In this document: one piece after another, positions 25,077 through 31,961 of the stretch
How positions within the stretch are numbered: position 1 is the first letter of the stretch
Layout: each line of letters opens with the position of its first letter
Assembly (NCBI RefSeq): GCF_003722335.1
Contig: NZ_CP026100.1
Location: 1,586,001 to 1,650,000 of the forward strand
Length of the DNA stretch: 64,000 nucleotides
Source: Caulobacter flavus
GTDB taxonomy: Bacteria > Pseudomonadota > Alphaproteobacteria > Caulobacterales > Caulobacteraceae
Direction: 5' to 3'
The notes under the pieces: model-generated
Database searches by the model: none
What the model saw: the letters and a program-made list of their open reading frames with translations, nothing else
Told to the model about the DNA's origin: nothing
Made by a program: the position numbers and the translations under genes

Positions 25077-25868
25077 ATGAACGAACTCCTTCACCTCGCC
25101 ACCGACCCGGGCGCCTGGGCCGCCCTCGTCACCCTGGTGACCATGGAAATCGTCCTCGGGATCGACAACCTCGTCTTCATCTCGATCCTGTCGAACCGGC
25201 TTCCGCCCGAGCATCGCCAGCGCGTGCGCCGCATCGGCATCTCGCTGGCGCTGATCATGCGTCTGGCCCTGCTGTCGACCATCGCCTTCATCGTCGGCCT
25301 GACCGCCCCGGTGTTCAATCTGGGCATCGTCGGCCCGCTGGGCAGCCACGGCGAGCCTGCCTTCGAGACCGCCTTCTCGTGGCGCGACCTGATCCTGATC
25401 GCCGGCGGCCTGTTCCTGATCTGGAAAGCCACCAAGGAAATCCACCACACGGTCGACCCCAAGCACGAGAGCGGCGACGTCCTCGACAAGACCGGCGTCG
25501 TGATCTCGAACGTCGGCGCGGCGATCTTCCAGATCATCCTGCTGGACCTGGTGTTCTCGATCGACTCGATCCTGACCGCCGTGGGCATGACCGACCACCT
25601 GCCGATCATGGTCATCGCCGTGATCGCCGCGGTGACCGTGATGCTGCTGGCCGCCGATCCGCTGGGCAACTTCATCAACGCCAACCCGACCGTGGTCATG
25701 CTGGCCCTGGGCTTCCTGCTGATGATCGGCACGGTGCTGATCGCCGAGGGCTTCGGGGTGCACGTGCCCAAGGGCTACATCTACACGGCCATGGCCTTCT
25801 CGGCCGGCGTCGAGGGGCTGAACATGCTCTCGCGCCGGGCTTCGGAGCGGAAGCACAAGAAGGAGTAG
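25077..25868 (+). CDS. TerC family integral membrane protein
   Basis: A 263-aa membrane protein of the TerC family, with about seven membrane segments. Members have been linked to metal export (manganese or tellurite stress). The two family Asp motifs are evident: [14 protein letters not shown] near residues 24-37 and [16 protein letters not shown] near 157-172, both inside membrane helices and expected to line the ion path. A basic C-terminal tail ([11 protein letters not shown]) faces the cytoplasm. No yybP-ykoY manganese riboswitch was recognisable upstream. It is convergent with the YbaL-like gene and shares a terminator with it. Confidence 0.92.
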   Translation: MNELLHLATDPGAWAALVTLVTMEIVLGIDNLVFISILSNRLPPEHRQRVRRIGISLALIMRLALLSTIAFIVGLTAPVFNLGIVGPLGSHGEPAFETAFSWRDLILIAGGLFLIWKATKEIHHTVDPKHESGDVLDKTGVVISNVGAAIFQIILLDLVFSIDSILTAVGMTDHLPIMVIAVIAAVTVMLLAADPLGNFINANPTVVMLALGFLLMIGTVLIAEGFGVHVPKGYIYTAMAFSAGVEGLNMLSRRASERKHKKE

Positions 25869-25870
25869 CC

Positions 25871-25987
25871 GCCCCTCACGGGGCGGCCCCCTCCGGCCCT
25901 TCGGGCCACCTCCCCCAGCGGGGGAGGATCTGAAGCGCCGAGATGCTCCCCCTCTGGGGGAGCTGTCGCGGAGCGACTGAGGGGGTC
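25871..25987. repeat. Palindromic intergenic repeat, family A (copy 7, rearranged)
   Basis: GCCCTTCGGGC with CTCCCCCAGCGGGGGAG is followed by a second unit CTCCCCCTCTGGGGGAG and GTCGCGGAGCGAC. The TTTTCAGC core is missing here; the two units are joined by GATCTGAAGCGCCGAGATG. Confidence 0.78.
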
Positions 25988-26001
25988 TTCACCATGAAAG
26001 A

Positions 26002-26039
26002 AAAACGCCGCGACGGCCCTTCGGCTGTCGCGGCGTTTT
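26002..26039. terminator. Bidirectional terminator between terC and ybaL
   Basis: A perfect 13-bp stem AAAACGCCGCGAC/GTCGCGGCGTTTT (26002-26014 and 26027-26039) carries a 12-nt loop. The T-runs are TTTTCATTTT on the plus strand and TTTTTCTTTC on the minus strand. Confidence 0.93.
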
Positions 26040-26049
26040 CATTTTCGCC

Positions 26050-27702
26050 TCAGTGCGCCGGAGCCGGCGGCGGAGCCCGTCGCGGGGCCCGCTGCAGCAT
26101 CCCCCGGGCGATCTCCTGCTCGCCGATCAACGCCTCGGTGGCGCCCATCTGGCCCAGCAGCTCGACGTCGGCGTCGGTGTAGGCGCGGGCGATGATGCGG
26201 GCGTCGGGATTGGCCGCGCGGGCCTGCTCGATGATCCGCGCCGCCTCGAAGGGGCTGGGCACCGCCACGAAGACGTGGGTGGCCTTGTCGAGGCCCGCCT
26301 GCATCAGCACCTCGGGGCGCACGGCGTTGCCGTGGACGACCTCGTAGCCGGCGGCGCGCAGCTCGGCGGCGCGCTCGACCTCGTCCTCGATCACCACCAG
26401 CGGCGTGCGGTTCCTCAGGCCCTCGGCCACGGTCTTGCCGACCCGGCCGTAGCCGACCAGCACGGCGTGCGGCTGGGCGGCGGCGGCCACCGGCTCGCTG
26501 GGGCCTTCTCCGGCCGAGACCTTGACCATGGCCTTGTCCAGCCAGGCGAACAGCAGCGGGTTGAGCAGGATCGACAGGATGGCGCCGGCCAGGATCAGGT
26601 CGCGGCCTTCCGGCGGCAGCAGCTTCAGCGACACGCCCAGGCCGGCCAGGATGAACGAGAACTCGCCGATCTGGGCCAGGCTGACCGAGATGGTCAGGGC
26701 CACGCTCTTGGGACGCTTGAAGGCCACGACGATGAAATAGGCGGCCACCGACTTGCCCAGCACGATGATCGCCACCGTGGCCAGCACCGCCAGCGGCTCG
26801 CGCAGCAGCACCATCGGGTCGAACAGCATGCCGATGGAGACGAAGAACAGAACCGCGAAGGCGTCGCGCAGCGGCAGGGTCTCGTTGGCGGCCTGATGCG
26901 ACAGCTCGCTCTCGGCCATGATCATGCCTGCGAAGAAGGCCCCCAGCGCGAAGGACACGCCGAACAGCGCCGCCGAGCCGAACGCCACGCCCAGCGCGAT
27001 GGCCAGCACCGCCAGGCGGAACAGCTCGCGCGAGCCGGTGTGGGCGATGCGGTGCAGGATCCACGGGATCACCCGGCGGCCGACGATCAGCATGAAGGCC
27101 ACGAAGGCGACGACCTTGCCGATGGTCATGGCGAAGGCGCCCAGTATGCCGCCCGAGGCGTGGGCCGGGGCCGCGCCGCCCAGCACGCCCGACAGGGCCG
27201 GCAGCAGGACCAGCGCCAGCACCATGGCCAGGTCCTCGACGATCAGCCAGCCGACGGCGATGCGGCCGCGGTCGGTCTCGATCAGCCGGCGCTCCTGCAG
27301 GGCCCGCAGCAGCACCACGGTCGAGGCCACCGACAGCGCCAGGCCGAACACCACGCCCGGACCCCAGCCCCAGCCCAGCGCCACGGCCAGGCCCACGCCC
27401 ATCAGGGTGGCGGCGGTGATCTGGGCCACTGCGCCGGGGATGGCGATCTTGCGCACCGCCATAAGGTCCTTGACCGAGAAGTGCAGGCCCACCCCGAACA
27501 TCAGCAGGATGACGCCGATCTCCGCCAACTGCGGGGCCAGCTCCTGGTCGGCGACGTAGCCCGGCGTGAAGGGGCCGACGATGACGCCCGCCAGCAGGTA
27601 GCCGACCAGCACCGGCAGCTTCAACCGATTGGCGAGCGCGCCGAACACGAAGGCCAGGCCCAGGCCCGCGACGATGGTGGCGATCAGCGAGGTGTGGTGC
27701 AA
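26050..27702 (-). CDS. ybaL: YbaL/KefB-type cation:proton antiporter with TrkA-N domain
   Basis: A 550-aa inner-membrane antiporter (CPA2 family). A 12-13 segment Na+/H+-exchanger domain spans about 1-380, with helix signatures VGYLLAGVIVGPFTPG and GVILLMFGVGLHFS. A cytoplasmic Rossmann TrkA-N (RCK) domain follows, with VGYGRVGKTVAEGL at about 417, and binds nucleotide. The start is a TTG at 27702: AAGGAGG ends 4 bases before it, and the resulting N-terminus MHHTSLIATIV matches the E. coli YbaL opening. An upstream in-frame TTG (27741) has no such support. It is divergent, with 44 bp between, from a small XRE regulator and a second antiporter. The ion carried, probably K+, is unproven. Confidence 0.93.
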   Translation of the reverse strand: MHHTSLIATIVAGLGLAFVFGALANRLKLPVLVGYLLAGVIVGPFTPGYVADQELAPQLAEIGVILLMFGVGLHFSVKDLMAVRKIAIPGAVAQITAATLMGVGLAVALGWGWGPGVVFGLALSVASTVVLLRALQERRLIETDRGRIAVGWLIVEDLAMVLALVLLPALSGVLGGAAPAHASGGILGAFAMTIGKVVAFVAFMLIVGRRVIPWILHRIAHTGSRELFRLAVLAIALGVAFGSAALFGVSFALGAFFAGMIMAESELSHQAANETLPLRDAFAVLFFVSIGMLFDPMVLLREPLAVLATVAIIVLGKSVAAYFIVVAFKRPKSVALTISVSLAQIGEFSFILAGLGVSLKLLPPEGRDLILAGAILSILLNPLLFAWLDKAMVKVSAGEGPSEPVAAAAQPHAVLVGYGRVGKTVAEGLRNRTPLVVIEDEVERAAELRAAGYEVVHGNAVRPEVLMQAGLDKATHVFVAVPSPFEAARIIEQARAANPDARIIARAYTDADVELLGQMGATEALIGEQEIARGMLQRAPRRAPPPAPAH

Positions 27703-27746
27703 AGGGCCTCCTTGACGGTCATCTTTTTCGGGCGTACTCAACCATT

Positions 27747-28034
27747 ATGGGTGACGAACCCGTGGGACGCCAGATGCCACACGCAAAAATTCTCCTTCCT
27801 GCCCAGTGTCGGGGCGCCCGCGGGCTGCTCAACTGGTCGCAAGGCGAGCTCGCGGACAAGGCGGGGGTGTCGCGCAGCACGGTCAAGGACTTCGAGACCG
27901 AGCGCCACGCCTTGCACCATAGCACCGAAAGGCTCCTCATCGAGGCGCTGGAGACGGGCGGCGCTGTGCTGATCCCGGCCTCGGAGACCGGCGAGCCGGG
28001 CCCGGGCGTTCGGCTGAAGACGACCATCGACTAG
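27747..28034 (+). CDS. Small XRE-family HTH transcriptional regulator
   Basis: A 95-aa DNA-binding protein with one Cro/C1-type helix-turn-helix (ARGLLNWSQGELADKAGVSRSTVKDFE, about residues 24-50) and a short tail ending GPGVRLKT, a pattern common in small alphaproteobacterial regulators. It has no sensor domain. It lies between two CPA2 antiporter genes, divergent from ybaL and 28 bp upstream of the second antiporter, so it probably regulates one or both and itself. ATG 27747 is the first start; a methionine ten codons in (27774) is possible. Confidence 0.82.
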   Translation: MGDEPVGRQMPHAKILLPAQCRGARGLLNWSQGELADKAGVSRSTVKDFETERHALHHSTERLLIEALETGGAVLIPASETGEPGPGVRLKTTID

Positions 28035-28062
28035 GCGGGATCGATCAGGAGGGGCAGGGGCG

Positions 28063-29841
28063 TTGAACCACGAGGTTTCACCGGCGGACTACAAGGACCT
28101 GGTCCTGTTCCTGGCCACGGCCGGGATCGTCGCGCCGCTGTTCAAGCGCCTTCGCATCAATCCCATCCTCGGCTTCCTGCTGGCCGGCGTGATCCTGGGG
28201 CCGTTCGGCCTGGGCCGGCTGATCCCGATCGCGCCGTGGCTGGACTACGTCACCGTCGACAATCCCGACGAAATCGCCCAGCTGGCCGAGTTCGGCGTCG
28301 TCTTCCTGCTGTTCATGATCGGGCTGGAGCTGTCGTGGGAGCGGCTGCGGCTTCTGCGCAAGTACGTGTTCGGCCTGGGGGCGGCCCAGGTGATCGGCTG
28401 CTCGCTGGCGCTGGGCGCGGTGGCGATGATGCTGGGCCAGACGCCGGTGGCGGCGCTGGCCATCGGCTCGGCCCTGACCCTGTCGTCCACCGCCATCGCC
28501 GTGCCGGTGCTGGCCGAGCGCAAGCGTCTGCACGCCGAAGGGGGGCGCGCGACCTTCTCGGTGCTGCTGTTCCAGGATCTGGCGGTGGCCCCGATCCTGA
28601 TCACCCTGGCGATCCTGGGGCGCGGCCACGGCGAGTTCGACGCGCGCGGCCTCCTGGCCCTGCTGCCCGCGGCCATGGGCCTGGGCGTCATCGTGCTGGT
28701 CGGGCGCCTGGCGCTGCGCCCGATGATGCGCTCGGTCGCCAAGGCCAAGAGCGAAGAGATGTTCATGGCCGCCTGCCTGCTGGTGATCATCAGCGCGGGC
28801 CTGGTCAGCTCCTTGTCGGGTCTGTCGATGGCGCTGGGGGCGTTCGTCGCCGGCGTGCTGCTGGCCGAGACCGAGTATCGCCACGAGGTCGAGGTCAAGA
28901 TCGAGCCGTTCAAGGGCCTTCTGCTGTCGCTGTTCTTCGTGTCGCTGGGCATTCGCCTGGACCTGTCGCTGCTGGTCGCCTCGCCGGTGCTGGTGCTGGG
29001 CACGGCGGTCGGGCTGGTGGTGGTCAAGGCCGTGATGGTGTTCGGCCTGGGCCGGCTGTTCGGCCTCTCCAACCGCGCCTCGGGCGAGGCGGCCCTGGCC
29101 CTGGCGGCCGGCGGCGAGTTCGCCTTCGTGCTGCTGGCCAACGCGATGGACGCCGAGGTGGTCGAGCCGGCCGTCGGCCAGGCGGTGCTGGTGGCCGCCA
29201 CCCTGACCATGTTCCTGATCCCGGTCCTGACCGGCGTCGGCGCGCGGCTGGGCCGCAAGGCGCCCGCCGAGACCACCGAGGCGCCGGACGGCGTCGACCT
29301 GTCGGTGGAGGAGCCCAAGGGCCGGGTGCTGGTGGTCGGCTTCGGCCGGGTCGGCCGGCTGGTCGGCGAGATGCTCGACCGCCACGACCTGCCCTGGATC
29401 GCCATCGACCGCGACCCGCGCCTGGTGGAGCAGGGCCGTCGCGCCGGCCACCGGGTCTATTTCGGCGACGCCGCGCGGGTGGAGCTGCTGGAGCGCTGCG
29501 GTCTGGACCATGCTCGGGCGGTGGTCGTCACCATGGATGGTCCCGAGGCCGCCGAGGCGGTGGTGGCCGCCGCGCGCGGGCATCGCCCCGACCTGACCAT
29601 CGTCGCCCGGGCGCGCGACGCCCGCCATGCCGCGCGCCTCTACGAACTGGGCGCCACCGACGCGGTGCCCGAGACCATCGAGGCCTCGCTGCAGCTGTCG
29701 GAGGCCGTGCTGGTCGACATCGGCGTGCCGATGGGCCTGGTCATCGCCTCGATCCACGAGCGCCGCGACGAGTACCGCAAGGTGCTCAACCGGCCCGACG
29801 CGCTGGGCGGCCGGCGCCGGCGACTGCGCGACGCGGGCTGA
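28063..29841 (+). CDS. KefB/KefC-type cation:proton antiporter with TrkA-N domain
   Basis: A 592-aa CPA2 antiporter, the second in this locus. A transporter domain of about 12 segments is followed by a Rossmann TrkA-N domain (VLVVGFGRVGRLVGEMLDRHD, near residue 425) and a short basic tail. TTG 28063 is used; AGGAGG lies about 10 bases upstream and the N-terminus MNHEVSPADYKDLVLFLA is family-like. It sits 28 bp after the XRE regulator in what looks like one operon. It is only distantly similar to the divergent YbaL-like protein, so this is not a recent duplication. Glutathione-gated K+ efflux is a family possibility; no KefF/KefG subunit gene is present. Confidence 0.9.
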   Translation: MNHEVSPADYKDLVLFLATAGIVAPLFKRLRINPILGFLLAGVILGPFGLGRLIPIAPWLDYVTVDNPDEIAQLAEFGVVFLLFMIGLELSWERLRLLRKYVFGLGAAQVIGCSLALGAVAMMLGQTPVAALAIGSALTLSSTAIAVPVLAERKRLHAEGGRATFSVLLFQDLAVAPILITLAILGRGHGEFDARGLLALLPAAMGLGVIVLVGRLALRPMMRSVAKAKSEEMFMAACLLVIISAGLVSSLSGLSMALGAFVAGVLLAETEYRHEVEVKIEPFKGLLLSLFFVSLGIRLDLSLLVASPVLVLGTAVGLVVVKAVMVFGLGRLFGLSNRASGEAALALAAGGEFAFVLLANAMDAEVVEPAVGQAVLVAATLTMFLIPVLTGVGARLGRKAPAETTEAPDGVDLSVEEPKGRVLVVGFGRVGRLVGEMLDRHDLPWIAIDRDPRLVEQGRRAGHRVYFGDAARVELLERCGLDHARAVVVTMDGPEAAEAVVAAARGHRPDLTIVARARDARHAARLYELGATDAVPETIEASLQLSEAVLVDIGVPMGLVIASIHERRDEYRKVLNRPDALGGRRRRLRDAG

Positions 29842-30192
29842 GGTCGCCGGGCCTCGCGGCGGGCGGCCCGGCGGTCGGGTATCCCGACACCGCGCCCCAA
29901 ACTTGGCCGTTTGCGTTGTTTTTCAGCCTCTCGGGCCTGCCGGACGCTACGGAAGGCCTTGCGCGGAAACGCTTTGCGTGCGAACCGAGGGGCGCGGGCG
30001 CCTTTCGAGGAGACCTTGCCGCCGGATTCGGCGCCGGGGAATTCGCAAGGCGTGACCGCGAGGTGTCGCGGGGGACTTCCGCCTCGGTGAAACTTTGGAC
30101 GGTGTTGCCGAGCCGACACTTTCGCGGGACGCGCGCCTTGGTATAACGATGCTCGGCCGTTGGGCCGAGCAGGGCAATAGAGGGCTCTTGAT
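29842..30192 (+). other. Intergenic region upstream of the OmpA-family gene
   Basis: This 351-bp gap holds two GC hairpins just after the antiporter stop (GCCGGGCC/GGCCCGGC at 29846-29872 and GTCGGG/CCCGAC at 29874-29888), which may act as a weak terminator. About 240 bp without a recognisable gene or clear promoter consensus follow, then a 5'-leader stem-loop. I see no family A repeat in it. Confidence 0.5.
30152..30169 (+). promoter_or_regulatory. 5'-leader stem-loop of the OmpA-family mRNA
   Basis: A perfect 7-bp stem CTCGGCC/GGCCGAG with a GTTG loop lies 24 bases before the start codon, preceded by a TATAAC-like element (30142-30147). If transcription starts near there, the hairpin would sit at the very 5' end of the mRNA, a position known to stabilise porin messages. 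Confidence 0.45.
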
Positions 30193-31389
30193 ATGAAACT
30201 CAAACTCCTGGCGGGAGCCGCCCTGGCCGCGGTCTTCGCCGCGTCGGGCGCTTCGGCCCAAGAGACCGGCTGGTACGGCGCGGTCGACCTCGGCTACCAC
30301 TGGCCGACGGCTATCAACAGCGAGTCGGACGCCAACGCTCCGGACGGCGCTCACTATCACTGGACCTGGAAGTCGGAGAACGACTGGGCCGGTTTCGTGC
30401 GTCTGGGCTACCAGTTCACCCCGAACTGGCGCGCTGAACTCGAAGGCGGCTACCGTCCGGGCGACCTGGAAGGCGTCCGCGGCAACCCCGTCCGTCAGCA
30501 GCCGATCGGCCTGTGCACCCCGGGCGTGACCCGCACGACCTCGAGCCCCAAGTGCGGCTCGCCGGACGGCTCGATCGAGTCGTGGTCGCTGATGTTCAAC
30601 GTCCTGTACGACTTCGCGCCGGACGCCAAGATCAACCCGTTCGTCGGCGCCGGCCTCGGCGTCAACCGCCTGGACGTCCAGACCCTGGGCCAGTTCAGCG
30701 GCGTTCCGGCCGGCCAAGCCGTCCAGAACCTGACCGTGGACGACGACGACATCGCCATCGCCTGGCAGGGCATCGCCGGTCTGGCCTGGAAGGCGACCGA
30801 CAAGCTGAAGCTCGACGTCACCTATCGTTACTTCGCCACCGACGACCACAGCTGGAAGTCGACGGGTTCGGGCGCTCTGCAGCCCGGCACCTTCGAAGGC
30901 GCTTACAAGGACCAGTCGCTGACGGTCGGCCTGCGGTACTCGTTCGCGGCTCCGCCGCCCCCGCCGCCGCCCCCGCCGCCGCCCCCGCCTCCCCCGCCTC
31001 CTCCGCCGCCGCCTCCGCCCCCGCCGCCTCCCCCGCCGCCTCCGGCGCCGTTCGAGGCCAAGGAATTCATCGTCTACTTCCCGTTCGATCAGTACGTGCT
31101 GACGCCGGAAGCCCAGTCGGTGGTTTCGGAAGCCGCGAAGTACGCCAACGACGGCAAGGCCACCCGCATCGTGGTCGTCGGTCACACCGACACCTCGGGC
31201 TCGCCGAAGTACAACGTCCGCCTGTCGGAACGTCGTGCGAAGGCCGTGGCTGACGCCCTGGTCGGCCTGGGCGTCGCCCAGCAGACCCTGGCTGTCGACT
31301 GGAAGGGCGAAAGCGCTCCGGCCGTCGCCACCGGCGACGGCGTGAAGGAACCGCTGAACCGTCGTTCGACCATCTCGATCAACTTCTAA
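30193..31389 (+). CDS. OmpA-family outer-membrane protein with 31-proline linker
   Basis: A 398-aa outer-membrane protein. The signal peptide (MKLKLLAGAALAAVFAASGASA) is followed by an eight-stranded OmpA-like beta-barrel (about 24-252; opens GWYGAVDLGYHW, closes LTVGLRYSF). Then come 31 consecutive prolines (residues 254-284), and the OmpA C-terminal peptidoglycan-binding domain with VVVGHTDTSGSPKYNVRLSERRA. The linker must span the periplasm to the wall. It is encoded by mixed CCG/CCC/CCT codons, so the tract is not a simple slipped repeat. Translation should depend strongly on EF-P. The gene is monocistronic, with a leader hairpin and a strong terminator. Confidence 0.95.
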   Translation: MKLKLLAGAALAAVFAASGASAQETGWYGAVDLGYHWPTAINSESDANAPDGAHYHWTWKSENDWAGFVRLGYQFTPNWRAELEGGYRPGDLEGVRGNPVRQQPIGLCTPGVTRTTSSPKCGSPDGSIESWSLMFNVLYDFAPDAKINPFVGAGLGVNRLDVQTLGQFSGVPAGQAVQNLTVDDDDIAIAWQGIAGLAWKATDKLKLDVTYRYFATDDHSWKSTGSGALQPGTFEGAYKDQSLTVGLRYSFAAPPPPPPPPPPPPPPPPPPPPPPPPPPPPPPPAPFEAKEFIVYFPFDQYVLTPEAQSVVSEAAKYANDGKATRIVVVGHTDTSGSPKYNVRLSERRAKAVADALVGLGVAQQTLAVDWKGESAPAVATGDGVKEPLNRRSTISINF

Positions 31390-31431
31390 GATCGAGGTCG
31401 AACGGAGGCTCGAAGCTTCCCGACGAATGCG

Positions 31432-31467
31432 AAGGCCCCGGAGGAAACTCCGGGGCCTTTTGCTTTT
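31432..31467 (+). terminator. Rho-independent terminator of the OmpA-family gene
   Basis: A 12-bp stem AAGGCCCCGGAG/CTCCGGGGCCTT (31432-31443 and 31448-31459) with a GAAA tetraloop and the tail TTTTGCTTTT. Confidence 0.95.
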
Positions 31468-31600
31468 CAGGACCCTCCGGGAGAGGTGTCGGCGAAGCCG
31501 GCGGAGAGGGGAGCGATTGCGAACCTGGCCGCCGCCTCGCAGGCCGATAGCGCCCCTCCGGCTGTTCTTGCCGTCCTCCCAAGGGGGAGGGGCTTGGCGG
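31468..31600. repeat. Palindromic intergenic repeat, family A (copy 8, degenerate)
   Basis: CCCTCCGGGAGAGG with GTCGGCGAAGCCGGC at the left, and CTCCCAAGGGGGAGG at the right, with a strongly diverged centre. It follows the OmpA terminator directly. Confidence 0.7.
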
Positions 31601-31785
31601 TGAGGTTCCTCTCCGGGGCGAGCGCTCGCCGGGTGCAACCGCGCCACATATCCCCGCTCTTTTTTGCTCCGAACCCTTCCGAAGAATCCGGAATCGTCGG
31701 GTGTCCGAGCCCTCCGGTCGCGGAGGTTCGTTAACGCTGGTGCGGCGCGTTGACGCGGCGAAAAATTATCGTGTGGGCAACCCCT

Positions 31786-31794
31786 TGATCCACA
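31786..31794 (+). promoter_or_regulatory. Candidate DnaA G-box
   Basis: TGATCCACA matches the weak 'G-box' class of DnaA site described for the Caulobacter origin and differs from the strong box TTATCCACA at one base. It lies 168 bp before the nrdA start, so DnaA control of nrdA is plausible. Confidence 0.45.
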
Positions 31795-31881
31795 CGGGGA
31801 ACCTCGACGCGTTCACAGCTTGTTAACGAAAAACTCGCTTCGGAAGCGCTCCACCCCGTTGACGAACAGGCGGCGCCTGTG

Positions 31882-31928
31882 GCCCCATATATGGGTTCAG
31901 GGGGCACGAAGCCCACTATATGTAGCGG
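31882..31928 (+). promoter_or_regulatory. Tandem NrdR-box pair upstream of nrdA
   Basis: Box 1 has the core CCATATATGG (31885-31894) and box 2 the core CTATATGTAG (31916-31925), compared with the NrdR core CWATATATWG. The box centres are 31 bp apart, three helical turns, as expected for cooperative NrdR repression. The pair overlaps the likely -10 region downstream of TTGACG at 31860. Confidence 0.78.
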
Positions 31929-31961
31929 CTTTCGGAGAGGCGGACGGCTTCTCGCAAGCGC

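Larger units (their letters stand above)
31601..31961 (+). other. Long promoter region of nrdA
   Basis: This 361-bp gap upstream of nrdA is AT-richer than its surroundings. It holds two GANTC sites (GAATC at 31684 and 31691), a DnaA G-box (31786-31794), two TTGACG -35-like hexamers (31750-31755 and 31860-31865) and a pair of NrdR-like boxes (31882-31928). No gene was recognised. Confidence 0.6.

Noticed and set aside
30952..31044. CCG/CCC/CCT tract considered as a microsatellite or CRISPR-like repeat
   Set aside because: It is in frame within the OmpA-like gene, encodes pure proline with mixed codons, and has no spacer structure.
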